Assembly: GCA_022702545.1 (NCBI GenBank)
Contig: JAHRBC010000001.1
Span: forward strand, 6,634,001-6,698,000
DNA length: 64,000 bases
Source of the DNA: Phycomyces nitens
Taxonomy: Eukaryota > Mucoromycota > Mucoromycetes > Mucorales > Phycomycetaceae
Reading direction: 5' to 3'
Made by a program: the position numbers and the translations under genes. Below, piece after piece: positions 44,850-56,272 of the stretch. The notes beneath the pieces were generated by a model. That model saw only the letters and a program-made list of their open reading frames with translations, ran no database searches and was not told the origin of the DNA. The first letter of the stretch is position 1; the number at the start of each line of letters is the position of its first letter.

Positions 44850-45810
44850 TTGGACACTTCTTGTCTAAAGCCAACACACCGCGTAACAGCCACAGATGAT
44901 TTGTGTTTAAGAGTCCCTAATTCTTGGGAAGCAAATATATAAGCAATACTGCTCATTTAAATTCGGCGAGAAAAGGTAGGTAGAGGTTGCTGGACCTCTT
45001 CAGTAACGCAATCAATGAGATGATCCTGAACATAACGAACCCACAACTATGGAGCGCGGCGTGGGCTAGCATAAAGTAAGTTATGAGTGTAATTAAAGTT
45101 ACGAGTATTATAAGACGAGAGTGTGGACTATTACTCGAGAATAGTCGAGCTTGCAAAAGGGAGGCATAATATTGTTTATGGTCAGAAAGTACAGCTGGTG
45201 CATATATTGTGGCGATTTGTATAGGGTCAAAGTGTTTGCTGGTATGGCAGAGTATGGCAAAAATGCATCTTCCACATTGGCTTGTAGATGAGTCAGTAAA
45301 TAATAAGATTGGTCTAAGTGAGATCAGCCCGCAATGCGGAGTCTATTGGCTGTAATGCGCTTGGAATTGGTTATGGAAGTGATACGTAACTCTTTGTTTA
45401 TTATAAAAATAAAAACCAACTGAAGAAACAGTTAGATAAACATAAAGATAAAATACTATGGATCTCCTACCGAAATAGAGATTGTTGGTTATGAAAGATT
45501 TGATGAGAATACGTATGAAAGTTAAGAAGGGTGAAGAAAAGAGGAAAGTTAAAAGTCGACTAAAATATATATTGTGTGTAAATTGAAATATTGGATTTTG
45601 GTAATCCTGACAATCGTTGTACCAAATAGTAATACTGCGTATAACCATTTCAGAAGGTAGTTTGTAAGTCAAAGTCTTTGGCGTGAGATTCTTGGATGAC
45701 GAGTAAGTGGATGTTCTGTGAGCGTAGGTGTCGAATAAAATTGTTGCGTTATTGTGGGTCAGAGGTCTTGGTAAACCCCCAACAGTTGATTATTGCAATT
45801 TTTATTGTAT
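44850..45810 (-). pseudogene. Type II LINE (element 4), endonuclease relic
   Basis: On the minus strand, KIAIINCWGFTKTSDPQ (near 45790) and LVIQESHAKD start the endonuclease. It is split by a 273-bp insert at 45380-45652 and resumes FHNQFQAHYSQ, CGRCIFAILCHTSKHFDPIQIA and YIFASQELGTLKHKSS (near 44910). It is homologous to element 2 (13442-14117). Stops and frameshifts are present. Confidence 0.65.
45380..45652. mobile_element. 273-bp TG...CA insert (probable solo LTR, different family)
   Basis: It begins TGATACGTAACTC and ends AACCATTTCA, flanked by the 4-bp repeat GAAG (45376-45379, 45653-45656). Ignoring it restores the endonuclease reading LQTTFHNQFQAH of LINE element 4, so the limits are well fixed. 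TG...CA ends and a 4-bp duplication fit a solo LTR. No internal sequence or second copy is seen. Confidence 0.6.
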
Positions 45811-45999
45811 TATTCATATTTATGTGTGTTGGTTTTCCCATTGCGTTCTGTACCTGGGGGAAGGATGTTCGTTTTGCTTCCTCCCTCAATTATTTTTTTT
45901 TGGCTGTTATTTTGCCTTTTGTTTATTGTTTGCCGTGTTATCAACACCTATTACCACATATATACCTGTTATATTGTTTATTGTACTGGGTAGTAAATT

Positions 46000-47060
46000 C
46001 TGACTATCTTCAGCAGTTACTTCTTGAACAGCAACAGCCTCACATTCACCTTCAGTAATTCTGGTCTCATTGACTTTTGCCATTCCCTCTTTTTCAGCAT
46101 CAACATTCTCGTCTTCCAAGGCTCTTTTGACCTCCAGTTTTTTTGTTCCTGGGATTTAGTCTGCTTTTGTGCCTTTAGTTCCTTTTTCTTAGCAGTCTGT
46201 ACTGTCTCTTGAATGCGCTGCTGACTAAGAATTTAGCAGGGAGCAATATCATTGCTGGGTCCATCATCCGAGCAAGACTAGTGATGACTGTTGAAAAGTG
46301 GATATCGATGGCAGTGTATCTAAATATATCCAACAGCACCACAGTTGTGATATGTTCGCTTCTCTTAACGCTTTTCAATGCATTTTTCGACGGAGTGACC
46401 CATTTGCTTACAAAAGACACAATTGTCTCCCATTTTTGCTTAGATTCCGTAGATCTGGGTATCAGCAGAGTACTTGATTTGGTAAGCTAACTAGACAAAA
46501 CCTTATCCGAGACAATAGGAACTTTTAAATAAACATATCCATTTCCTTTGAACCATTGATGCTGGCCTTCTTAATAAATCACAGTTTTGTGGACCTTGCC
46601 AAATGGATTGAGACATTGTACCAATTGGACAGCAACATCTTCGCAATCTTTGGCTGGAAACCCTGTAAGGTTCACTTTGCACAAATAGCAGATATAGTCA
46701 AGAACTCATTATTGCTTATAGCAATAGGGTTACTGTATGCGTGTCTTCAGTATTCTTCTTTAGAGAGGCACAACTCAGAAGCTGTGTGTGAGTTTTCTGT
46801 TTTGGATTTTAGTTAAAGCCCAATTCCATGAGGATAAGCTTTTTTCAAACGACCAAGGAAGGAATCCAGATCTTTGAATTCAGTGGGGATACCGTAAAAA
46901 ACCGAATTAAACGATGTATCTCGACGATACACTCGAAGAGTTACATTGGGGTTTTTGTCTCCTACAAGAATAAGTGCACGGATGGGCTTGTGCTGGTTTC
47001 CAGCGGATATTTTTGCTTAAATGTGGCTAGGGTTTTACAGTGTGTGAGGGTGTGTAGGTC
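46000..47060 (-). pseudogene. Type II LINE (element 4), ORF1 relic
   Basis: Minus-strand scraps align with element 2 ORF1: VGDKNPNVTLRVYRRDTSFNSV (near 46930), EFKDLDSFLGRLKKAYPHGI (near 46860), LQGFQPKIAKMLLSNWYNV (near 46620), then degenerate knuckles CVFCKQMGHSV (near 46410) and HNCGAVGYI (near 46340), and a lysine-rich tail. It ends at about 47060, where the Hsp70 copy 6 flank starts. Confidence 0.6.
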
Positions 47061-47508
47061 AAGAAACATTTTAGTATAATATTATAACTTAATTATACAC
47101 GAATATGGACATACAATCTACTTGTGTAAAATTTCCTCCCTCGACATCCATGTACTTTGGTAATTCAAATGTTCTTAAAAATAACCTATTAGACTTGAAA
47201 GCTATCAATATTTTCAATGTTAGATACAAACAAGCAATGTAATTTACTATTAGAATATCCTCACAATACATCGACTCATTCTATAATCACTTGTTTGCTC
47301 AATACAGCACGAACACAAATTGCTTGAAATGGTTTAGCAAGCCTTCTTTGTGGAATATATTTATGAGTAGTATTACAAGCACTTAGGAATGAATAGTATT
47401 TATAGAAACAATAGCTCACATATTATAAGCCTTTGTTGTGTACAGTTTAACTGAATAAAACAAAACAAAAAAAGCGAAAACCCACTTCTTTATCCTTTTC
47501 TCAGAAAC

Positions 47509-49577
47509 ATGTCTTTTGACCGACTAAAAAATAAAATGCCCCCTCCTAATTCATTGTCAAGAAAAAGCGACTTCATGCTCAGGGATTTTCTTGAGTTTAA
47601 TCCTAAAGATTTCCCTTATATTGTGGGAATAGGTAAGACCCATTTATTATCTAGCTAACTACAATTCTAACAATATCATGTTAGACTTTGGAACAACTTT
47701 TTCTGGTTGTTCATGCATGTATGCCAATGAAGGTATCGATAATATATTTGACATAACAGAATGGTATTTGTTTTCAATATAAACTGAATCAAAGTCTATA
47801 CACTAACACTTCATTATAGGCGTAGAAAAGACAATGCCACATATCCAAAAGTTCCAACGGTATCCTACTATGAAAATGGTAGCAAAGAGATTGACGCCTG
47901 GGGATATGAAGCCATTCGTAAAGCAAACCTGCCTAATAGCAGGGGATCTTTGGTAACCAGATTCAAGTTACTTCTTGATCCTAGTACTAGAAACACTATA
48001 CAACTTCCAAACGGTTTGACTCCTCTTCAAGGTAAAAAAAAAAAAAGCTTTGAACTTTAAATCATAAGGAAACTTGTCTTACCATTGTATTCAATAGTCA
48101 TCGCAGACTATCTTCGCGAATTTCATAAATATGTTCATAAAGAATTTGAAAATAAGCTTGGAAAAATCTACCATGCTTCAAAATTCAGATACTGTCTTAC
48201 GGTTCCAGCTATATGGGATGACCGAGCCAAATCAACCATGAGAGAAGCAGCTATCTTGGCTGGCATTGTGAACCGTAATGATCACCCAGACCGTCTAGTT
48301 CTTACAAGTGAGCCAGAGGCAGCCTCTTTGTACTGTGAAAATAAGTCTGGTGAATTTAATCTGACCCACGGCCAGCGATTTATGATCTGTGATGCTGGTG
48401 GCGGTACTGTCGACTTGATTGTATTTGAAATTGAAGACTCTGGCGGTGTAAAGACTCTTAAGGAAGTTACAAAGGGATCAGGAAGCTCTTGTGGATCAAC
48501 GTTTTTGGATGAAAACATGCGAAATCTGATCAAAAGACGGTTTGGCAGATATGCTGATAACAACAATTCAGCGATAGAATTTGTTATGAACCATTTTGTC
48601 ACTTATACAAAGGTATAACCAATTACTCGGCAGCAATACACATTCGCCTAACATAACTTTATTTTATTATTTTAGCCGCAGTTTGAGAATGAAGACGATG
48701 AATACTTTACCGTGCCTGCTGTTTTGAGTCTAGGAGGCGCGAAAATGGCTGAGATAGGTGTGGAGGATGGAAAACTATGTGTGACAGTTGATGAACTTCG
48801 AGAGAATGTATTTGAACCGGTCGTGAAGCAAGTCTTGGAGCTCATATCTGATCAGATAACACAATATAAAAAGCGAATTAACACTATATTTGTGGTTGGT
48901 GGTTTTGGACAATCAAAATACCTAGGCAAACGTATCAAAAAAACATTTGCTGCAAGAGTTGGGTCTATAGCTGTACCAAGTCGTGGTGAAATATCTGTAA
49001 TGCGAGGTGCAGTAATGTTTGGTCGTGATCCTGGAAAAGTATCCCATCGAGTATTACGGCGCACATACGGACTCAGGGTTTCTCACACATTCAATCCCTT
49101 TACCGATCCTCCCAATAAGAGATATACTGCACCTGATGGGGAAACAAGATGTACCGACTGCTTTTTTGTATATGGGAAAAAGGGAACATCTGTTGCCATG
49201 GATTCTTGTGTTTTGAGAAATCTAATAGCATATTATTCTCATCCTCTTTGCCTTGGTAAGTTTTTTTGAGATAACACATTATTATTGCTATTATTATGAC
49301 TCAAAGGTATTAAAATACTTGTCTGATAGATTTATATGCCTATGATATCGATGAAAATGTACCTCGCTTTGTAACCGATCCAGGTGTTCGTAAAGTCGCC
49401 ATATTCAATTGCGAACTTCCTTTTATTCCCAATGTTAAAACAAATGAAAAGCTTGACTTTGCAGCAAATATGTATTTTGGTAAGACAGAAATTATTCTAA
49501 AAGCAATAGTCAATGGCCATACATATACTTTCACTTCTACTTTTGATTCCCATGAGCTTGAAAAGGCAGATTCATAA
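47509..49577 (+). CDS. HSPA12-like Hsp70 family ATPase, copy 6 (N-terminally extended)
   Basis: Exons 47509-47632, 47685-47763, 47820-48031, 48098-48612, 48676-49255 and 49330-49577 give 585 residues, the longest copy. Exon 1 encodes 22 extra residues (MSFDRLKNKMPPPNSLSRKS...) before the usual LEFNPKDFPYIVGI. Motifs DFGTTFSGC (from residue 42), EPEAASLY, DAGGGTVDL and VVGGFGQS are intact. The part after the adenosine motif diverges (MFGRDPGK, RVSHTFNPFTDPPNKRY, KKGTSVAMDSCVLRN). Intron 5 is 74 nt and unlike the 56-nt intron of copies 1-5, 7 and 8. Exon 6 too is diverged, so the 3' third seems to have another source. Confidence 0.9.
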
Positions 49578-50336
49578 ATATATGTCAGTAAACTACTAGT
49601 ATATATTACTTTTCATCCCAACCCTTTATTTAAATGATTTCAATTATTCAATGTATTTTATTTGAATTTATCCCATTTTATACTTAAATTCTGCTGTGGT
49701 AGAACTAACTGCCAGTCAATTATTCATAATATCATTTCTACTTTTACTATGTATTTTCTTCTTATTTCAATACAATTACTTTGTGGTGTTGACAATGATT
49801 GGTATTTTTATATATTTCATCGTTATTTGTACTTATTGCATAAAAATAGGCATAAGATAAACCAAGATGAGAATCAATTTGACGATGAATATATTTCTCG
49901 AGAACTTTTATGAGTATTTCTTCAACTAACCATGGATTTGATATTTGTAAAGTTATTAGGAACCTACAAGAATACAATCTATATTCTTAGTGAGAGTTGC
50001 CAGCCTAGAAGAATGTCAGGCAAAACTGATTTTGTTTATTGTTGCGTGTATCTAGATCTACGCACTCATGGAATATAGACCAAATATGCGAAAAAGAATA
50101 AATAAAGAGCAAAATAAAATATAGTCCTTTGATACCAAAGATAAATAAAAGAATGTTAAAGAGCTGGCATGTTATAATAGATAATGGTTTGCTAAAAGGA
50201 AAAGAGAGCAATTGGAAACCTCTTGAGGAAAATGAAAAGAAAGATCTTGGTAAATGATTATGGGGTATATGACCAAAGCTATTTGATTAGACAGTCTATT
50301 TAACCCGAGTTTTTGTAAGAAATTCACGGAAATTGG
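49561..50336 (+). repeat. Duplicated 3' flank, Hsp70 copies 6 and 4
   Basis: Partner of 35063-35838. Here the first 17 bases are the end of copy 6 exon 6 (GAA AAG GCA GAT TCA TAA). In copy 4 the same bases are read in another frame as coding sequence. Confidence 0.85.
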
Positions 50337-50843
50337 AAATGCTTTTCAAAACTGACCGAAAACATTAAATTTAGACTGGTGTTGGCGAGTAAAAGAGCGT
50401 AAGTTGTGTATGTCTCATATAAAAGTTTGTTACAGATAAAAAAGATTTTTATATATTGGTGGAAATATTATAAACAGATCAATTGGAATAAAATGATTTT
50501 GTTGATCCTGAAAATAAGGTAGATAGAATGAGAACACTTTCAGGATCTCAGCAAACGTTTTTATACGGTAAAATTGACATGTCAATATATTTTTATTAGT
50601 ATATATAAACTCATTCTATAATTAATTGATATTGCACAAAAGTACAAGAACTCTAAATATGTGTCATGTTACATCAAGCCTCTTTTGTGCAACACTTTAT
50701 GAGCAGAACTACAAGCACCTAGCAAAGAATGGTATTTATAGAATCAATAATTCACACATTCTAAGCCTTTGTTGTGTAATTCTTAACTAAATAAAATACA
50801 CCAAAAAAGCGAAAACCCACTTCTTTATCCTTTTCTCAAAAAC

Positions 50844-52826
50844 ATGTCTAGCGCTTCTTTTGAGTTTAATCCTAAAGATTTCCCTTATATTGTGGGAATA
50901 GGTAATACTTATTTATTATCTATCTAACTACAATCCTAACAGAATCATGTTAGACTTTGGAACAACTTTTTCTGGCTGTTCATGCATGTATGCCAATGAA
51001 GATATCAATGATATATTCGACATAACAGAATGGTATATATTTTTAATGTAGACTGAACCAAATTCCATACACTAAAACTTCATTATAGGCCTAAAAAAGG
51101 TGGTGCTATATATCCAAAAGTTCCAACGGCTGCATACTATGAAGATGGTAGCAAACAGATTGCCGCCTGGGGATATGAAGCCATCCGCAAAGCAAATCTG
51201 CCTAATAGAAAGGGCTCTTTGCTGACCAGATTCAAGTTACTTCTTGATCCTAGTATCAGCAACACTATACCACTTCCAAACGGTTTGACTCCTCTTCAAG
51301 GTAAAAAAGGCTTTGAATTTTAAATCACATGGAAACTTGTCTTACCATTGTATTCAATAGTCATTGCAGACTATCTTCGTGAATTCCATAAATATGTTCA
51401 TAAAGAATTTGAAAATAAGTTTGGAGCAATTTACCATGCTTCAAAGTTCAGATACTGTCTTACGGTTCCAGCTATATGGGATGATCGAGCCAAAACGATC
51501 ATGCGAGAAGCGGCTATCTTGGCTGGCATTGTGAAACGTAATGATCACCCAGACCGACTAGTTCTTACAAGTGAGCCAGAGGCAGCCTCTTTGTACTGTG
51601 AAAAGAAGTCTGATCAATTTAATCTTACCCACGGCCAGCGATTTATGATCTGTGATGCTGGTGGCGGTACTGTCGACTTGATTGTATTTGAAATTGAAGA
51701 CTCTGGCGGTGTAAAGACTCTTCGGGAAGTTACAAAGGGATCAGGAAGCTCTTGTGGATCAACGTTTTTGGATGAAAACATGAAAAATATCCTCAAAAGA
51801 CGGTTTGGTAGACATGCTAACAACAACAAGTCAGCGATTGAAATTCTTATGAATCATTTTATCACGTCTACAAAGGTATAGCTAATTACTTGTAAGAAAT
51901 ACACATTCGCTTAACATGCCTGTGTTTTATTTATTTATTTAGCCAGAATTTGACGATGAAGACGACGAATACTTTACCGTGCCTGCTGTTTTGAGTCTAG
52001 GAGGCGCAAAAATGGCTGAGATAGGTGTGGAGGATGGAAAACTATGTGTGACAGTTGATGAACTTCGAGAGAATGTATTTGAACCGGTCGTGAAGCAAGT
52101 CTTGAAGCTGATATCTGATCAGATAACACAATCTAAAAAACGAATTGACGCTCTATTTGTGGTTGGAGGATTCGGACAATCAAGCTACCTAGGCAAACGT
52201 ATCAAAGAAACGTTTAATGGGAAAGTTGGTTTGATATCTGTACCAAGTCGTGGTGAAATATCTGTAATGCGAGGTGCAGTAATGTTTGGTCTTAATCCTA
52301 GCAAAGTATCCCATCGAGTATTACGGCGCACATACGGACTCAGAGTGAATAACCCATTCAATCCCTTGACTGATCCTCTTGAAAAAAAATATACTGCTCC
52401 TGATGGTGAACTAAGATGTCGCGACCACTTTTTTGTATATGGCACCAAGGGAGAATGTATAGCTATAAATGCATGTATCTCAAAAGAATTGTTTATATAT
52501 TATCCCAGTGACTTTAATGCCGGTAAGTTGGTCTTTAGCATACACTACAAGGATAAAATTATTTAAATTATATTTTAGATTTATACGCTTATGACATTGA
52601 TGAAAATACACCACGGTTTGTTACTGACCCAGGCGTTCGTAAAGTGGCCGAATTCAATTGCAAGACTCCTACTCTCCCTGGTGTCAAAAATGATGAAAAG
52701 GTTTACTTTACAGCAGAAATGTATTTTGGTAAAACAGAGATTGTCACTAAGTTTATAATTAAGGGGCATACCTTTATTTACACTTCAGCTTTTGATTCTC
52801 ATGAAGTTGAAAAAGCATATTCCTAA
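50844..52826 (+). CDS. HSPA12-like Hsp70 family ATPase, copy 7
   Basis: Exons 50844-50901, 50954-51032, 51089-51300, 51361-51875, 51943-52522 and 52579-52826 give 563 residues, ending KAYS before TAA. All ATPase motifs are intact. A tract from exon 2 through intron 2 into exon 3 (50981-51140) matches copy 1 (2604-2763) base for base as far as I can read. Intron 5 contains an early TAA if retained, unlike its relatives. Downstream lies the 632-bp TIR element. Confidence 0.9.
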
Positions 52827-52966
52827 CTATTCTATATCCTAGAATAATTTTTTATAAATATTATTTATTCCAGACTTTATTCAATATGTAAAGTTCTTTG
52901 TTGGTTTGAAGAATTCTTTATCTCTCATAAAATAACCTTTATACATTGAAACAGCATACAAGCTTA

Positions 52967-53598
52967 CACTACGGGGAGAAAGGCCGGTTCAGAGGGCGGT
53001 TTTGCAAAAACCGGGCTTCTTATACATTTTACATTTATGGACTATTGAGTATCTCCGCTTTATTAGAGCTATGCAGTGCATTTTCAATGTACCGGTTACA
53101 CCTAGAATTTTCTATTGGTGCTAATTTATGTAATCCTTGGCCATTAATTATTTACTTTATAGCAATTGTTATATAAATACTTAGAAGATGTAGGTTTGTT
53201 GTGAAGAAAAAATGGAAATATTTTCTCGGACTTGTGATTATTTTCATAATGTGTGAACTAAATCTATTGGCACTTGCAGTTATTTGAATTTATCCAATCA
53301 TCTTCATGGCTAGTTTTTTCAGCAGTTTGAAAATTGTTTGTGTAGATTTTTATCAAGCAATTTTTTATGTATTCTTGTCTTTTTCATACAACTGACCTTG
53401 AATAATCCTCAATCACAATCTATATTTTCCAAAAATATAAGATCTGTAGTTTAAATCTTGTTTCTCTCTCCTCTGAGTTTATATTTTGGGATTTAACTTG
53501 ATGTTTTTTCTTGGAATTGAAACAAAAAACAAATTTTTGCTATTATAGACTCAAAATAAATCTCCAATTTCGATAAACCATCCCTTTTTCCCGTAGTG
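52967..53598. mobile_element. 632-bp terminal-inverted-repeat element
   Basis: The ends are CACTACGGGGAGAAAGG and the complement of CACTACGGGAAAAAGG, flanked by TA on both sides (52965-52966, 53599-53600). The right flank TACGGTAGAATTGACAT matches the uninterrupted TACGGTAAAATTGACAT before copy 7 (near 50568), which supports the boundary. It has no coding capacity beyond a 76-codon frame (52946-53176) of no recognisable family. It is a non-autonomous DNA transposon; the TA duplication points to a mariner-like or similar family. Confidence 0.75.
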
Positions 53599-53877
53599 TA
53601 CGGTAGAATTGACATGGCAATATATTTTTATTAGCATATTAGCTCATTATATACTTACTTAATATTGCACAAAAGTACAAGAACTCTAAATATTTGTCAT
53701 ATTACATCGAGCCTTCTTTGTGGAATATCTTGATGAGCAGAATTACAAGCACCTAGCAAAGAATAGTATTTATAGAAACAATAATTCACACATTCTAAAC
53801 CTTTGTTGTGTAATTCTTAACCAAATAAAATACAATAAAAAAGCGAAAACCCATTTCTTTATCCTTTTCTCAACAAC

Positions 53878-55849
53878 ATGTCTAGCGCTTTTCTTGAGTT
53901 TAATCCTAAAGATTTCCCTTATATTGTGGGAATAGGTAATACTTATTTATTATCTATCTAACTACAATCCTAACAGAATCATGTTAGACTTTGGAACAAC
54001 TTTTTCTGGCTGTTCATGCATGTATGCCAATGACGATATCAATGATATATTTGACATAACAGAATGGTATATGTTTTCAATGTAAACTGAGTCAAAGGTC
54101 TAAACTAACACTTCATTATAGGCTTAGAAAAGGTAGTGCCGTATATCCAAAAGTTCCAACGGCTGCATACTATGAAGATGGTAGCAAACAGATTGCCGCC
54201 TGGGGATATGAAGCCATCCGTAAAGCAAATATGCCTAATAAAAAGGGCTCTTTGCTGACCAGATTTAAGTTACTTCTTGATCCTAGTGTCAGCAACACTA
54301 TATCACTTCCAAACGGTTTGACTCCTCTTCAAGGTAAAAAAAAGGCTTTGAACTTTAAATCACATGGAAACTTGTCTTACCATTGTATTCAATAGTCATC
54401 GCAGACTATCTTCGTGAATTTCATAAACATGTTCATAAAGAATTTGAAAATAAGTTTGGAGCAATTTACCATGCTTCAAAGTTCAGATACTGTCTTACGG
54501 TTCCGGCTATATGGGATGATCGAGCCAAATCGATCATGCGAGAAGCGGCTATCTTGGCTGGCATTGTGAGCCGTAATGATCACCCAGACCGTCTAGTTCT
54601 TACAAGTGAGCCAGAGGCAGCCTCTCTGTACTGTGAAAAGAAGTCCAAGCAATTTAATCTGACCCACGGCCAGCGCTTTATGATCTGTGATGCTGGTGGC
54701 GGTACTGTCGATTTGATTGTATTTGAAATCGAAGATTCTGACGGTGTAAAGACTCTCAAGGAAGTTACGAATGGATCTGGAAGCTCTTGTGGATCAACGT
54801 TTTTGGATGAAAACATGAAAAATATCCTCAAAAAACGGTTTGGTAGACATGCTGATAACAACAAGTCAGCGATTGAAATTTTTATGAATCATTTTATCAC
54901 ATCTACAAAGGTATAGCTAATTACTTGTCAGAAATACACATTCGCCTAACATGCCTGTGTTTTATTTATTTATTTAGCCAGAATTTGACGATGAAGACGA
55001 CGAATACTTTACTGTACCTGCTGCTTTGAATCTAAACGGAGAGAAAATGGCTGATATAGGTGTGGAGGATGGAAAACTATGTGTGACAGTTGATGAGCTT
55101 CGAGAGAATGTATTTGAACCGGTCGTGAAGCAAGTCTTGAAGCTGATATCTGATCAGGTTACACAATCTAAAAAGCAAATTGACGCTCTATTTGTGGTTG
55201 GAGGATTCGGACAATCAAGCTACCTAGGCAAACGTATCAAAGAAACGTTTAATGGGAAAGTTGGTTTGATATCTGTACCAAGTCGTGGTGAAATATCTGT
55301 AATGCGAGGTGCAGTAATGTTTGGTCTTAATCCTAGCAAAGTATCCCATCGAGTATTGCGGCGCACATACGGACTCATAGTGAATGAGCCATTCAATCCC
55401 TTGACCGATCCTCCTGAAAAGAGACGTGTTGAACCTGATGGGGATGTAATATGTGACGACTGCTTTGATGTATATGCCACCAAGGGAGAATGTATAGCTA
55501 TAAATGCATGTGTCTCAAAAGAATTGTCTTTTTATTATCCCGGTACCTATATTATCGGTAAGTTTGTCTTTAGCATACACTACAAGGATAAAATCATTTA
55601 CATTATATTTTAGATTTATACGCTTATGACATTGACGAGAATACCCCGCGGTTTGTTACTGACCCAGGTGTTCGTAAAGTGGCCGAAATCCGTTTCAGGA
55701 CTCCTACACTCCCTGGTGTCAAAAATAATGAAAAGATTTTCTTTGCAACAGAAATGTATTTTGGTAAAACAGAGATTGTCACTAAGCTTATAATTAAGGG
55801 GCATACCTTTCTTTACACTTCAGCTTTTGATTCTCATGAAGTTGAATAG
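53878..55849 (+). CDS. HSPA12-like Hsp70 family ATPase, copy 8
   Basis: Exons 53878-53935, 53988-54066, 54122-54333, 54396-54910, 54978-55557 and 55614-55849 give 559 residues. It is closest to copy 7 through exon 4 (FENKFGAIYHASKF, MKNILKKRFGRHADNN). The distinct parts are LNLNGEKMADIG after the acidic loop and KRRVEPDGDVICDDCFDVYATKG with the SFYYPGTYIIG end of exon 5. Motifs DFGTTFSGC, EPEAASLY, DAGGGTVDL and VVGGFGQS are intact. It is the last member of the close group that has the shared promoter block. Confidence 0.9.
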
Positions 55850-56272
55850 GTATATTCCTAACTATTCTATATCTTAAAATTCATTTTTTATAAATATTAT
55901 TTATTCCAGACTTTATTCAATATGTAACGTTTTTTTTTGGTTTGAAGAATTCTTTATCTCTCATAAAATAACCTTTATACATTCAAACAGCATACAAGCT
56001 TAATTGATACAGTGGTTCATTAAACTTGCTCAAATTATACATTTATCGCACTGATAAATAATTAGAGAAGCTATTAAATATCAGTTTTACGAATCAAGAT
56101 CAAAATCCATACTTGTAATTGAAGATTAAATATAAGTTTATATTCATTAATCTTTTCAAATAAAGATTTATCATTGAGAATAGTGATAGTATTAGTATTT
56201 AAGATACCCTAAAAGTATATAAGCAGCATATAAAAATAAACTTATTATTCTTTTAAACAGTATACCTGTCAA
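55850..56272. other. Spacer between Hsp70 copies 8 and 9
   Basis: The first about 170 bases are the shared 3' flank (AATATTATTTATTCCAGAC, AAGCTTAATTGATACAGTGG). The rest is unique AT-rich sequence and holds the copy 9 leader, which lacks the conserved promoter block. Confidence 0.5.

Noticed and set aside
45696..46058. Hydrophobic plus-strand frames (120 and 91 codons) as membrane proteins
   Set aside because: They are antisense of the LINE element 4 region; the apparent membrane segments come from T-rich composition.
52946..53176. 76-codon plus-strand frame as a gene
   Set aside because: It crosses the left end of the TIR element, has no recognisable domain and no splice or promoter support.
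52967..53598. Assignment to the CACTA/EnSpm superfamily
   Set aside because: The ends begin CACTA, but the flanking duplication is TA and no transposase is present.
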